Shown: positions 24,201-34,807 of the stretch, in pieces
Numbering within the stretch: the stretch's first letter is position 1
Layout of the letters: every line of letters begins with the position of its first letter
The notes under the pieces: generated by a model
What the model was told of the DNA's origin: nothing
The model's input: only the letters and a program-made list of their open reading frames with translations
Database searches by the model: none
NCBI GenBank assembly: GCA_015680685.1
Contig: MNCI01029043.1
Location: 304,646 to 368,645, forward strand
Source of the DNA: Gnetum montanum
Lineage: Eukaryota; Streptophyta; Gnetopsida; Gnetales; Gnetaceae
DNA: 64,000 nt
Direction: 5' to 3'
Position numbers and translations under genes: made by a program

Positions 24201-26177
24201 GTAGTGGGTTAAAGTTTTACAGCTCTCATAGCATTACGTTGCTACGGTTGAGTGGGAAGTTCCCCTTGCATTGTTGGAGTGGGTGGTAGTGGAACTATCA
24301 GTAGATAAGTGATGGATGGATTCAGAGGATGGTATGCATGTGGTGTGTTTTCCGTAGGAGAAGGAGTCCTAAAATACTCCCAAACTTGGTAGTGATGTTG
24401 TGGGGTTACGTAACCCATAGAGTCATTTGGAGAAATTGGCTGCTGCACGTAATAGCCATAAGGATCTGGTTGCTGGTAAGGGTATTGTTGTCTAGGCAGT
24501 GGCATCCCCCATGACTATGGGTGTTGCCACTGCTAGTGTTGCCAGATAGGTTGTGGTGGAGTTCCACTTGGATAATATGTTAACGATTGATGGAACTACC
24601 TTGGGTTACCTTGGGGATAAGGTAACCTTCGGGGTGTCTGCTGTTTGTTAAGTCTTGGGTTGAGTGCATACACCCCAGACTCTTGTAGATGTGAGATTAT
24701 TGGGCAACATCCTTTAGGATGGTCATATTGGAAGGTCTCACATCCACCATCATTTTCCATGTCATAATCGACAACCTCATTGGAGATAGTCATTTTTCCC
24801 TTACCTTTATCATGTGCATGGCTTGAATCTCTCCGCTTTTTCTTATCATGGTCACTACTTTGTTCCTCCTTAGACTCCTCTATGATTTTTAGGACAATTT
24901 CAATTTTACTATATGAGAAGCTCTATATTTCGTCTACCTTATCCAACACATCCATTGTTAGTTTCTATAGTGGCAAGGTTTTTCTATTCACCAACTCCTC
25001 AAGTGGTGACTCATCCTCCTCATCGTAAAATCTTACTCCCTTCTTTTGGAGGGAAGGATCGTGGTTGTACTCTTTTGTGCTTTCTCTTTTCCGTAGCTCC
25101 CCTTCTTCTTTGGCTACTTGCTCCAACAATCAATGAATTTCATGGGATCTAAGTTTAGATAATCTCCCTTGGGCATATGTCCCAAGGGTTCTCCTAGTTT
25201 CATGTCTTAGCCCATCTACGAGGTGGCGTAGTTGATCCCGTTGTGCGTAACCATGGCCCGGGAAATAATGTAGCAATGCATAGTATCAGCCCATGGTAGC
25301 ATCCAAGGGTTCATGAGTACCTTGCTTTCATCCTTGGATCTGCTTACGCAAGTTAGACACTCTCGAGTACGTTTGGTATTTATCGTTGAACAACTCTAAC
25401 ATTGTACTCCATCTCCTAATGGTTTCCGACTCTAAGGACTGGTACCAACTCTGTGCTTCCTTTATGAGTATCCTAGGAAACAACTTTAATTTCTACCACT
25501 CATTCTTAATATTTTGCAAGGTGTAGGCATCATGGAATTCCTATAAATGATTTTATAGATTAGCATTGTATCCCCCTCGAAGCGTGGGATATTATTCATA
25601 TCTAATCTTTTCATCCAACTATCTTTCTGATGCCTTGTAGGTATTCTAACTGCCTCCATAGTATCTAGCATACTTCGGGTGGCAAGTATGGGTTCATCAT
25701 GATCATCTCTCTCATGAAATCTATGATGTCTACATTGTTCCCTACTTTCCCTTCTTTCATGCCTTGATTTGCTTGACTTCCCTCATCCTTGCTCTCGACT
25801 CTCTTGTCAAGGTCTCTCATTTTGTTTACCCTTATCCTCATCGTTATGCTCTTGGTGACTGCATCCTAATGTGGAAGGAGAAGATGAATGGTGTGATGAA
25901 GGAGAAGAAGGGGAACCCTTGCCATGATGATGTTTCTTACCTTCTTTTCTGTGGTTGTGGCCCTGATCGTGATAACAATTTGAGTGCCTGTCCTTATCAT
26001 GTGTTTTTCTTCCCTCAGTGAACACTTGGTGTTCATGGGGATCAGAACCAAGGTTGTGTATCATAGAGCATAGGTTCTAATACCCCACCTCCTCACCATT
26101 GTTAGGAGGAGGAACATCATTCGATAGAGAACTTGTTATAACTGGTTCACCGTCTCCAATTTCACTTAGGACATGCG
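24200..26177 (-). pseudogene. gag: gag of element B
   Basis: Minus-strand gag with the His/basic-rich then Ser-rich segment (26064-25807) and a Pro/Tyr/Gln-rich C-terminal part (24505-24242). It covers the portion of gag lost in the assembly gap of element A. The first part of gag and the start codon are missing at the deletion junction with the LTR remnant near 26177. Stops and frameshifts break it. Confidence 0.72.
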
Positions 26178-26283
26178 AGATCCCTTTGCGATATTGTGTA
26201 TGCGATATCGCAAGGGACATCGCAGGGGATGTGATATCATGATGGATGCGCTATCATGGCCCATGGGATATCGCTTTCCATCA
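26178..26283 (-). repeat. Truncated 5' LTR of element B
   Basis: Only the first ~106 bp of the LTR, starting TGATGG at 26283 with several GATATC-like palindromes, remain. The 3' LTR is full length, so this truncation probably happened after insertion. Confidence 0.75.
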
Positions 26284-26288
26284 ACTCC
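26284..26288. other. Target-site duplication of element B, right copy (ACTCC)
   Basis: Identical to 20539-20543. Confidence 0.9.
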
Positions 26289-26642
26289 CTTGCTCCACTC
26301 ATGTGGACACCACAAGGACTACTAGCTAAACCCTCCAGATTCATCACCACGTGCTAGTAGTTGATGTCGTGCTCCAAGGAGCGCATGCAACATCCAATAG
26401 CACATCCCATGACAAACCTGGTAAAAACACCCCAATGTAGAGTTGAACTATGCAACCCTCCTAGGCAAGGTCCTACTGAGTGGGGTAATGAGGTAGGTCA
26501 TAGCCTTCTCTTACTAATGCATGGAACTACCATGCTAGTATCATTCTGAAGACACAAGGAGTGGAGGATCCCTTGTGCCCCCATGACCCCCAAACTGTGG
26601 GGGAGGTAGCAGGCCACCACCAACCCTACTACCTCTCTGACA
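26289..26642 (-). repeat. 3' LTR of C2, upstream part
   Basis: On the minus strand it starts TGTCAGAGAGG at 26642 and runs 354 bp to the B insertion. The polypurine tract AAGCGGGGGAGGAT lies immediately upstream (26643-26660 on the plus strand). Confidence 0.86.
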
Positions 26643-26999
26643 ATCCTCCCCCGCTTAAAATGAGTGACGACCTTGGAGCATGGCCTGGGTAACTCGTGAG
26701 GTTGCTACATCAAAACCAATGGAGGATTCCATCAATTATGGGGATGTACGCCCATGCTATTCTGAGTCAAATTCGAAGGGATCTTTATTTTTGGAAGGTC
26801 CAACTACTAGGGCCTAAGGTCGTAAGCATTTTTGTTGAACTCAACCGTCTTCCTAGGATCCAGACTCATCCTAGCATCTAACACCCAAGTCAAGAGCATC
26901 ACCCCTCAAGACTTGGACTATCCATCCTTCCATACTTGGCCTAAAATGGCAAGCTATGGGAGGACACCAAGTGGTCTATCATTGCAACATGATAGAATG

Positions 27000-28740
27000 C
27001 ATCGACCTAAGGATCCATGAGTTCTAAGGCATCCCCTAACTCATTTGATCCAAAGATCTAGGGGTCTCAAGTTCAGCACTCCTTGACTCTTAAGCCCCAT
27101 CGCCTATAGAGCACTTTGAATGGCTCCAGACATCTTATTCCCTTGTTTGAGGCTGAATCTCATAGGAATTCACTCTTAAATCCTATAAGGCATCGCATGT
27201 CATGCCTCTTCCGATTTTTTTTACATGGGAGGTTGTTCCATCCATCATTGGAGTAGCCAAGATGGGAGGTTAATTACTTGCTCCCTACAGAAGTCAAAGA
27301 TCAAGTTTTCCTAGGACCTCAAGCGCTCCAGTGGTTCCCAGCTATCGTTTGAGTTAGGACAATGTTTCCAATGGATGAGAAACTCCACTTTCAAATCTGC
27401 CCCATGGCTAGTGGTCCATAAGTTTCAGATGCATTTTTCTCTCTTTCCTTGTATAGATTGTATACAAGGTTGCTCTGTGATCGAGAGGCTTCTCTCTAGA
27501 TATGGGAACCCATTTGGCAATGGCTTCAACATGCTGACATGAAAAACTAGATGGACTCAGTCCATATTGATTGGTAGCTAAAGCTTATATGTCATAGGGT
27601 TAATTTTATTGATGATCTGGAAGGGACCATCATATTGCCTCATCATCTTAGAGGTAGCTTCCTATTTTGGTTTAAATAGACGTGGGTCCAACTTCAAGAG
27701 GACCTAATCTCTCACTTGAATTTAAGAGGCTGGTGTTTTTGATCAGCATACTTTTTCATTTTTTGCACTGCCCTCTCCAAATGATACTTTGCTGTATCAA
27801 CATTTTCAGACCACCTCTTCAAGAATTCATCTGCTAAGGGATGTTGATCCTACAATGAGGGAGAGACCATATGAGGGGTAATTGGCTCCCTTTTCATTAC
27901 CAGTTTTGCAAGAGAAAACCCAGTAGCTAAGGACTTCTAGATGTTATAGCTCAGCTGGGTAATCCCTAACAGAAACAACCAGTTCCTTTGGTCACTACGA
28001 ACATAGTGACGAAGGTACTCTTCAAGTACCTAAGTCATCCATTTTGTCTACCCATCGGTCTACGGATGAAAGCTTATTAACAATTTGAGGGTGGTATCCA
28101 TCATGCCAAATAGTGCTCTCTAGAAAGCACTTGTGAAGCACGGATCTCGATCTAAAATAATGCTCATGGATAACCCAAAATATCAAACCACCCTATCAAA
28201 ATAGTATGCTACCATATCCGCAGATAAGCACTATGATGGACAGGGAATGAATATGGTAAATTTAGAGAATTTTTCCACCACAACAATGATGCTACTTAAG
28301 CCCTGAATATTCGGCAATCCCATGATGAAGTCCATAGACACTGTAGCCCATGGAAATGGAGGGATTTCTAAGGGTAGTGGAAGACCACCTAGATGCTCCA
28401 TAGACCCCTTATCCTACTGGCACACTAGACACTTTTGGATATAAGAAATCACATCCCAATACATTTTTGGCTAGAAGAAGGTTCTCTCAATGAGAGCCAA
28501 GGTCCTTTCCTGTCCAGGGTGCTTACCCACTATGTGTCATGACATTCTTGGATTATCTCTTTGCGTAGGCCATCCCAATCTGAAATGCATATCCAATTAT
28601 CTCGAAACCAAAGTAGTCCATCCCTCATTTTGAACTGTGGTGCTCGCCTAGTTTCTATCAACTTCATTAAATCAATGATATGGGGATTCCTTTTCAAACC
28701 ATCTTGAATTCTAGCCAACAACACTTCATCACATTGAACG
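27000..28740 (-). pseudogene. pol: Integrase and chromodomain of C2
   Basis: Integrase joins cDNA to the chromosome, and the C-terminal chromodomain of chromoviruses is thought to steer insertion to marked chromatin. Minus-strand order: zinc-binding N-terminus (from about 28740, with GLLWFRDNWI and IIQECHDT near 28540), core with VSMDFIMGLPN (near 28340) and a DRDPCF region (near 28150), then a chromodomain at about 27420-27290 with VEFLIHWKHCP and SWEPLE. Stops are frequent. The remaining sequence to 26661 is the 3' UTR, shared with C1 (30375-30727). Confidence 0.8.
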
Positions 28741-28749
28741 TGTGAAGTT

Positions 28750-30374
28750 TGTGGCCCAACGATGGAAAAGAGTTGAGAAGTAGGTTGAGGATGGTGAATC
28801 AGTGCATCTGCCACCACATTCTCCTTTCCAAGATGGTAAGCCAATTGCAAATCAAATTTGAACAACATGGCCAACCATCGAGCTTGTTTGGGCCTCAACT
28901 TCGTTTGATTCATCAAGTAGCTAGTGGCCAGATTATCCGTCTTTATGAGGACACGAATCCCCAATAATTAGTGTCTCTGTGCTCTCAAGAAATGGACAAT
29001 AGTGAACATTTCCTTTTCATGGATTGGCCACGTTTGCTCTACTTGATTCAGCTTCCAGCTCTCATAAGCAACAGGATGACCTTTCTATAGCAAGACGTCC
29101 CCAATTGCATTCTCACTAGCATTCATATGAACCTCAAAAGGTTTCAATAAATTGGGCAATGCCAACACTGGATGGGAGGTTAAAGTCTCTTTGATCCTCT
29201 CGAAGGCTTTCTGACAATTTGAGTTGCACTCCCATGCAACTCCTTTCTTTTGCAGATTGGTCAAAGGAGCAGCAATTCCTGAGAAATTTTTTAAAATTTT
29301 TTGATAGAAACTAGCTAACCCCATGAATTGTCTAACCTCATGCACATTAGTGGGAGCAGGCCATTGGTGCACAACCTCTACCTTCTTTATATTTTGCTTT
29401 ACCTACTCATACCCCATGAGATGCCCCAAAACTTTTAGCTCCATGTAGCAGAATTCACATTTTTCTTTCTTAATGTACAGCCGATTTTCTCGTAGCTTCT
29501 CAAGGACCATTTGCAGGTGGAGGGCATGTTCCTTCATTATCTGGCTATATATCAAGATTTCATTAAGATAAACAACCATAAATTTATCTAGGAAGGGTCG
29601 AAATATCTCATTCATCAAGGTACAAAATGTAGCTGGTGCATTGCAAAGCCTGAAGGGCATTACGGTCCATTCATACGACCCATACCATGTTACACATGCA
29701 GTTTTTGCTTCATCCCCTTCTGCAATGTGAACCTGGTAGTACCCTTGTATGAGGTCTAGCGGGGTGAAATATCGAGCCCTTGAAAATTGATCGAACAAAT
29801 CAGAAATGAGCGGTACTGGGTACTTGTTTTTGATCATGTGTTTATTCAGCAGTTTATAATCACAACAGAGCTATAGCGTTCCTTCCTCCTTGGTGACAAA
29901 CATCACCGATGTCCCATAAGGGGATTCTGAGGGATGAATGTATCCCTTGGACATTAAACCTTCAAGCTACTTTTTCAATTCCCCCAATTCTAGTCTTGTT
30001 AAGCAGTATGGCCTTTGGATAGGAGGATCAGTTCCAGGATGCAATTCGATTTTATGATCCACAGCTCTCCGAGGTGGCAAACTACTAGGAAGTTTAGGTG
30101 GCATCACATCTTTAAACTTATTGAGAAGTTGTGCTATGCATGGGTCAACGTGAGTTTGGAATCCATAAGCCTCAGAAGGATCACCTATTTGCATAGCTAG
30201 TAGAAATTTTCTAGTAAGGTCCTTAGCCATGTGTTTCATCATCATTGGTGACACAATCTGGGGGCTAGATCCCTCATCCTTTTCAATCTGTGCTCCATGA
30301 GTTTGAACAAGGCATGGGGAGCTTTCATGTGAAATAAAAATTAGGTCCAGATGTGGGGCTATGAAAACTTTGGC
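28750..30374 (-). pseudogene. pol: Reverse transcriptase and RNase H of C2
   Basis: Minus strand. The linker and RT N-terminus (30374-29967) contain PPRRAVDHKIELHPG. The RT palm (29837-29403) contains YFTPLDLIQGYYQVHIAEGD and VVYLNEILIY, where the usual YLDD active site has become YLNE. The connection (29372-29085) has FMGLASFYQKIL. RNase H (to about 28800) ends with LGKENVVADAL. The order and sequence match chromovirus pol. Upstream of 30374 the frame runs on through antisense sequence of C1 and is not real coding sequence. Confidence 0.85.
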
Positions 30375-30727
30375 ATCATGTTGCAATGATAGACCACTTG
30401 GTGTTCTCCCATAGCTTGGTATTTTAGGCCAGGTATGGAAGGATGGATAGTCGAAGTCTTGAGGGATGATGCTCTTGACTTGGGTGTCAGATGCTAGGAT
30501 GAGTCTGGATCCTAGGAAGATAGTAGAGTTCAATGAAAATGATTTATGGCCTTAGGCCCTAGCAGTTGGACCTTCCAGAACCAAAGATCCCTTCGAATTT
30601 AACTCAGAATAGCATGGGCGTATATCCCCGGAATTGACGAAATCCTCCCTTGGTTTTGATGTAGCAGCCTCGCAAGTTACCCAGGGCCATGCTTTGAGGT
30701 TGTTGCTCATTTTAAGTGGGGGAGGAT
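30375..30727 (+). other. 3' internal fragment and polypurine tract of C1
   Basis: Matches the reverse complement of 26643-27000, the region before the C2 LTR, so it is the C1 3' UTR. It ends in the polypurine tract AAGTGGGGGAGGAT (30714-30727) directly before the LTR. Confidence 0.82.
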
Positions 30728-31291
30728 TGTGAGAGAGGTGGCAGGGTTGATGGTGGAATGCTACCTCCCCCACAGTTTGAGGGCCATGGGGGAACAAGGG
30801 GTCCTCCACTTCTTGTGTATTTAGAACCATACTGGCATGGTAATTCCATGCATTAGTAAGAGGAGGCTACGACCTACCTCATTAGCCCACTCAGTAGGAC
30901 CTTGCCTGGGAGGGTTGCGTAGTTCAACTCTATGTTGGGGTGTTTTTACTAGGTGTGTCATGGGACGTGCTATGGGATGTTACATGTGCTCCTTGGAGCA
31001 CGACACCAACTACTAACATGCGGTGAGAAATATAGAGGGTTCAACTGGTAGTTCCCATGGTATCCACGTGAGTGGAGCAAGGGAGTGCTATCTAGCTTGT
31101 TAGCATATCACAAATATTGTTTATGAAACACCGCTTAGGAGACATGCTAACACTAACATATTATTTGTTGGCATGTGTTTCAGGATTGTTGATTGCTGAG
31201 GCGTATTCCTTTTGAGTTTTGTTTGGATTCAAAATCTGCTTGGGAAACTCTTGGGGTGTCAAAAAATGTGCTTAAGGACAATGTTGTTACA
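30728..31291 (+). repeat. 3' LTR of element C1
   Basis: It starts TGTGAGAGAGG and ends GTTACA (564 bp), followed by the CTAAT duplication at 31292-31296. It aligns fully with 19592-20157. Confidence 0.9.
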
Positions 31292-31296
31292 CTAAT
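31292..31296. other. Target-site duplication of element C1, right copy (CTAAT)
   Basis: Identical to 19587-19591. Confidence 0.9.
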
Positions 31297-32290
31297 TCTC
31301 ATCTAATAACCTTCAAATTTGAGTGCTTACTACTATAGCCATGGCCTCATATCATCATGAGGATTTTTCCTATGTCCTTGATTAGGAAAGTGCTTGATTA
31401 GTACCAAGTATTACCTAGAGGATCAATATCCTCCCTTAAAAACTTGATAGCTCAGTTCATTAATCACATTAAATATAACTTGAAGCCCAAAACCACACTT
31501 GATTAACTCATGAAGCTCAAGCAGAGGTCCCTTGAGCCTATATAGAAGTTCATCCAATGATGGAATGGACTTCTAAATGAAATTCTAGAGCCCATATCTA
31601 AAGCTCACCTTTTGGCTATATTTAAGGGGACAGTTAATAACTTTATCAAGTCTAAAATTTACTACATTGACCCATGGTCACTTAGCCAAGAATTCTCCCA
31701 AACTAAGAATATAGAAGATGCTACAAAGGCTAGTCATAACCCAGCCTACCTAGCATACAAAAATCGACATACGTGAAAAGATAAGAAGAAAGGAAAACAT
31801 AATAATATAGCTGTAGCAACTGTAGAGGGAAAGATTACTAGCCAAGGGCCAAGGAACAATCCACCTAAGGTCCCCACCAATAATAACTATGATAGCCAAC
31901 CTTTGGCCTATAGGGCCACTACATCAATATTGACTAGACCTAATTTTGAAAGGAAGGACAAGTCTAAATACACTTCCCTACCATTAAAACCATCAGAGCT
32001 ATTAGATCAACTATTGAAAAGTTGATGTATCTAATACAAATAGATGTTTGAAGCTTTCCAAAAGAAACATGATAGACTCTATGAAATAGCCAAGGACCCC
32101 ACTAGAGTAATGAAATATGACTAGCTGCTATTTAAATACTTTAAGATAAACTACTTTTGCCACTATCATCAACTACTTGGTCATGACATAGACTTCTACC
32201 TTTCACTGAAGGATGACTTGCAGAAGATGATAGATAGGGGAGAGCTAGTTCTAGATGCATCCAACTCTATCTGACATCAAAAATAATTTA
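31297..32290 (+). pseudogene. gag: gag of element D, 3' part with zinc-knuckle-like region
   Basis: Continues the capsid region broken by C1. The motif set around GSISSLKNLIAQFINHIKYNL (about 31420-31480) is nearly the same as in the E gag. At 32158-32199 the translation CHYHQLLGHDIDFY resembles a retroviral zinc knuckle whose last Cys has changed. This region binds RNA in active elements. It is missing from element E. Stops throughout. Confidence 0.75.
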
Positions 32291-32909
32291 TGCTGGTGTA
32301 CAAAGACCCATTGAACAATAACAATGTTGCATATATCATATAGGCATTCAATGTATATAGTAATTGGAGATCCTCAAGAGAACCATTTGTGATTCACATG
32401 CCTCCTTATGGTGAAAAGGCTTATTTAACTCCCACTAGGTTAAGATCCCATTTTGTCATAATGGTTCCATCACAAGTGCCTCCTAGGGATCCATTTATTA
32501 TCAAGGTATCCTAGCCCACTATAGTCCAACTAGCCATAGCCTCACAAATTGATAAACAAAAGGTTCCAAATAAGAAAAATAAGAAGTAAAAGCAAAAGCC
32601 TAACAATAAGAGTGAAAAGTAGATGAAGGCATGAAAGGAGGTGGGCCCACCAAAGCCCACTCCCATATCAACTATACCCATGACCTCCTCTACTCAACCC
32701 ACTCTAAATAACAAACCATAGGAGAATCCTAAAGCTCACGGCCAAAAGAATGAGGAGAAGCCCTAACAATCAGAACCTAAGACTAAAGTACACATTTTGG
32801 ACACATGGAGGAAGTGAAGCACAATTGTGGTGAAAAGCCTATGACTAATCAGAAAACCTTCCTCAGTGTGATAGATTAGGTTAGATAATATCTTAAGCAT
32901 AAGAATCGT

Positions 32910-33830
32910 ACTTTGATTTTGTATGACTTGATCATGTCTTTTGCCATACATCGTGAGGCATTAGTCAAAATGTTGACTTATATCCATATTATTGAGGATA
33001 TACTTGCTAACAAGGAATCCATCCATGTAGTAATGATTCCTCCCACACCTAGGGAAGGGAAGTTGATACCCCTAACATTTCACAATATTGAAATTAAGGT
33101 TAATCCCCAAAATGGTGAAATTACTAGGGCTCATCTATTTATAACCATACGAGTAGGAAAATTCAAGGTTCATTGGATGCATGTAGATGATGGTGTAGCT
33201 ACTAATTTCATCCCGTGTACCATTGTTGAATGATTAGGCTTAACAGAGCAAATACAACAATCGTTGATAGCTGCTCTGAAATATTTCAATGGATAAAGGG
33301 TTACTATTAAGGGGTCCATCTCCTTATATTTTGTGGTAGTGGATCAATTCCTTATGATTGCAAATTATTTGGTGGTGGAGGAGACACCTAGGTTTAACCT
33401 TATTCTAGGAAGACCTTAGTTAGCTCAAGTATGAGCTGTGTCTTCTCCCATTCACCAAGAGGTTCATCTTCCTTATGATGAAGGTGAGATCACCATTCAT
33501 GGTGATAATGTAGTGCCCCTAAATGTTAACAATGTGGACATAAAGCATGTGTCTAAAGTGGAGTTTTAAGAAGAAACTCCCAATCATAAAATCTAGCAAC
33601 TCGAAAGGGAGTAGAAAACCAATAACAACAATGATGGGCAGCAAGACGCATCATGGGATGAACTCCCATTTAACATCATTAGTGAAGGAAATGGTGAAGA
33701 CAAACTTGTGTATAATAGACCTTACCCATTCCCTAATCTTTAGAAAATTAGGAAGAATCTACACAAGTGAAGTACCCCCTAATCCTTCCACACCATGTCC
33801 CTACAATCATATAGCCAATAGCATGTAGCT
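32910..33830 (+). pseudogene. Aspartic protease of element D
   Basis: The frame 32913-33233 ends shortly after the active site VDDGVATNFIP (33184 onward). The following frame carries TPRFNLILGRP (about 33390-33420). The same motifs are found in E. After protease the frame 33547-33828 has similarity to E up to LIFRKLGRIY (E: LIYQRLGGIW), where both copies lose coding character. RT does not follow here. The passenger block begins instead. Confidence 0.75.
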
Positions 33831-34074
33831 TAGCCTCTCTTTGCTAATTTGTTATGCTTGTTTGTGCATTTTATTTTACTCTTTATGCAAGTATCCTAGA
33901 TTTATAATTTCATTTTTATTTTACTTATGTATTACAACCTTTTTTTTAATTACTTTTATATAGGATAAAAACAAAAATCCTTATGAGAAAAATCATAAAG
34001 TTGAAAAAAAAAACCAAAAAATTTGAAAAAAATTCTTACCAAAAAATATAAAACTTTGAGGGTCCACCATGGCC

Positions 34075-34432
34075 TAAAACAAGAAAAACCATGGTCTATT
34101 GAGGCATTAAGCTGACATTATGGGTTATTGAGGTCTTAAACTAGCATTATAACCTACTAAGGCCTTAGACTGGCATTGTAGTCTACTAAGACTTTAAACT
34201 GGCATCATAGTCTGCTAAGACTTTAAATTGGCATTATAGTCTGCTAAGACTTTAAACTAGCATCACAATCTGCTAAGAATTTAAAGTAGCATCATAGTCC
34301 TCTAACACTCTAAACTAGCATTACAGTTTGCTAAGACATTAAACTAGCATTACAGTCCACTAAGAATTTAAACTAGCATTATAGTTTGCTAAGACTCTAA
34401 ACTGGCATCATGACCCACCATGGCCTTAAACT
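34075..34432 (+). repeat. 29-bp minisatellite in element D (about 12 units)
   Basis: Exact 29-bp register with consensus-like unit ACTTTAAACTGGCATCATAG then TCTGCTAAG (unit starts at 34104, 34133, 34162, 34191, 34220, 34249, 34278, 34307, 34336, 34365, 34394). Units differ from each other at several positions. A related shorter cluster lies at the same place in E (56058-56240). Confidence 0.88.
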
Positions 34433-34807
34433 TGTTATAAATGTACAACCTGTCATGTATTTTTTTTATTAACAGAACAAAAAATGGCAAGTAACCCTTG
34501 CTTATTCATAATCTTATAATTCTCACCATAGCCAACATTGCCATATTCTACATAAATATCTTCCACACTTGTAACCTTAGAACCTTAAAGTGATAAAGCA
34601 ATCCATGGTGTATTTAATCAAAACCAAAACTTAAAACTTAAAATTTAAAACATATTCAAATAAAATAACATAGCCATGGTCACATTGTATGAAATAAATG
34701 TTAAAACTATCAATCATAAATAATGAAATGTCTACAACTCAAGTGTTGGCTGACATAAGACATACAATGGCAAGCATAGACTAAATCAAATAATAAAGAC
34801 CATCACA

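Larger units (their letters stand above)
20544..26283 (-). mobile_element. Element B: internally deleted Athila-like retrotransposon
   Basis: On the minus strand: a 106-bp remnant of the 5' LTR (26283-26178), gag, protease, a deletion junction, the 3' non-coding region, purine tract and a full 3' LTR (21372-20544). Perfect ACTCC duplications flank it (5740 bp). Its sequences are relatives of element A. Two deletions are clear: the rest of the 5' LTR, primer site and start of gag are missing, and RT-RNase H-integrase are missing (junction near 23280). It could not move by itself in this state. Confidence 0.88.
20335..30374 (-). mobile_element. Element C2: 3' part of a chromovirus copy, inverted inside C1 and split by B
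   Basis: On the minus strand, C2 runs from the protease-RT linker at 30374 through RT, RNase H, integrase and chromodomain to a polypurine tract (26643-26660) and a 3' LTR in two pieces (26642-26289 and 20543-20335) separated by element B. Its 5' LTR, gag and protease are missing. The junction at about 30374, with the C1 3' internal fragment in opposite orientation, creates an inverted repeat of about 1 kb (about 26289-27000 against 30375-31090). The RT sequence and chromodomain place it among chromoviruses, near Galadriel/CRM-like types. Confidence 0.8.
19592..31291 (+). mobile_element. Element C1: chromovirus ends enclosing an inverted second copy (C2)
   Basis: C1 has a 5' LTR (19592-20157), a tRNA-iMet-type primer site and a short leader on the left. 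On the right it has a 3' internal fragment (30375-30727), a polypurine tract and a 3' LTR (30728-31291), with perfect CTAAT duplications outside. The middle of C1 is absent. In its place lies the 3' part of a second copy, C2, in the opposite orientation (20335-30374), itself split by element B. The simplest history is insertion of C2 into the C1 leader followed by one deletion that removed the C2 5' part and the C1 middle. Confidence 0.82.

Noticed and set aside
30375-30533. N-terminal extension of the C2 RT frame
   Set aside because: This stretch is antisense C1 3' UTR, as its match to 26843-27000 shows. The open frame is accidental.
34075-34432. 29-bp repeats that could suggest a CRISPR array
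   Set aside because: Units are directly adjacent with no spacers and lie in plant retroelement DNA. It is a minisatellite.
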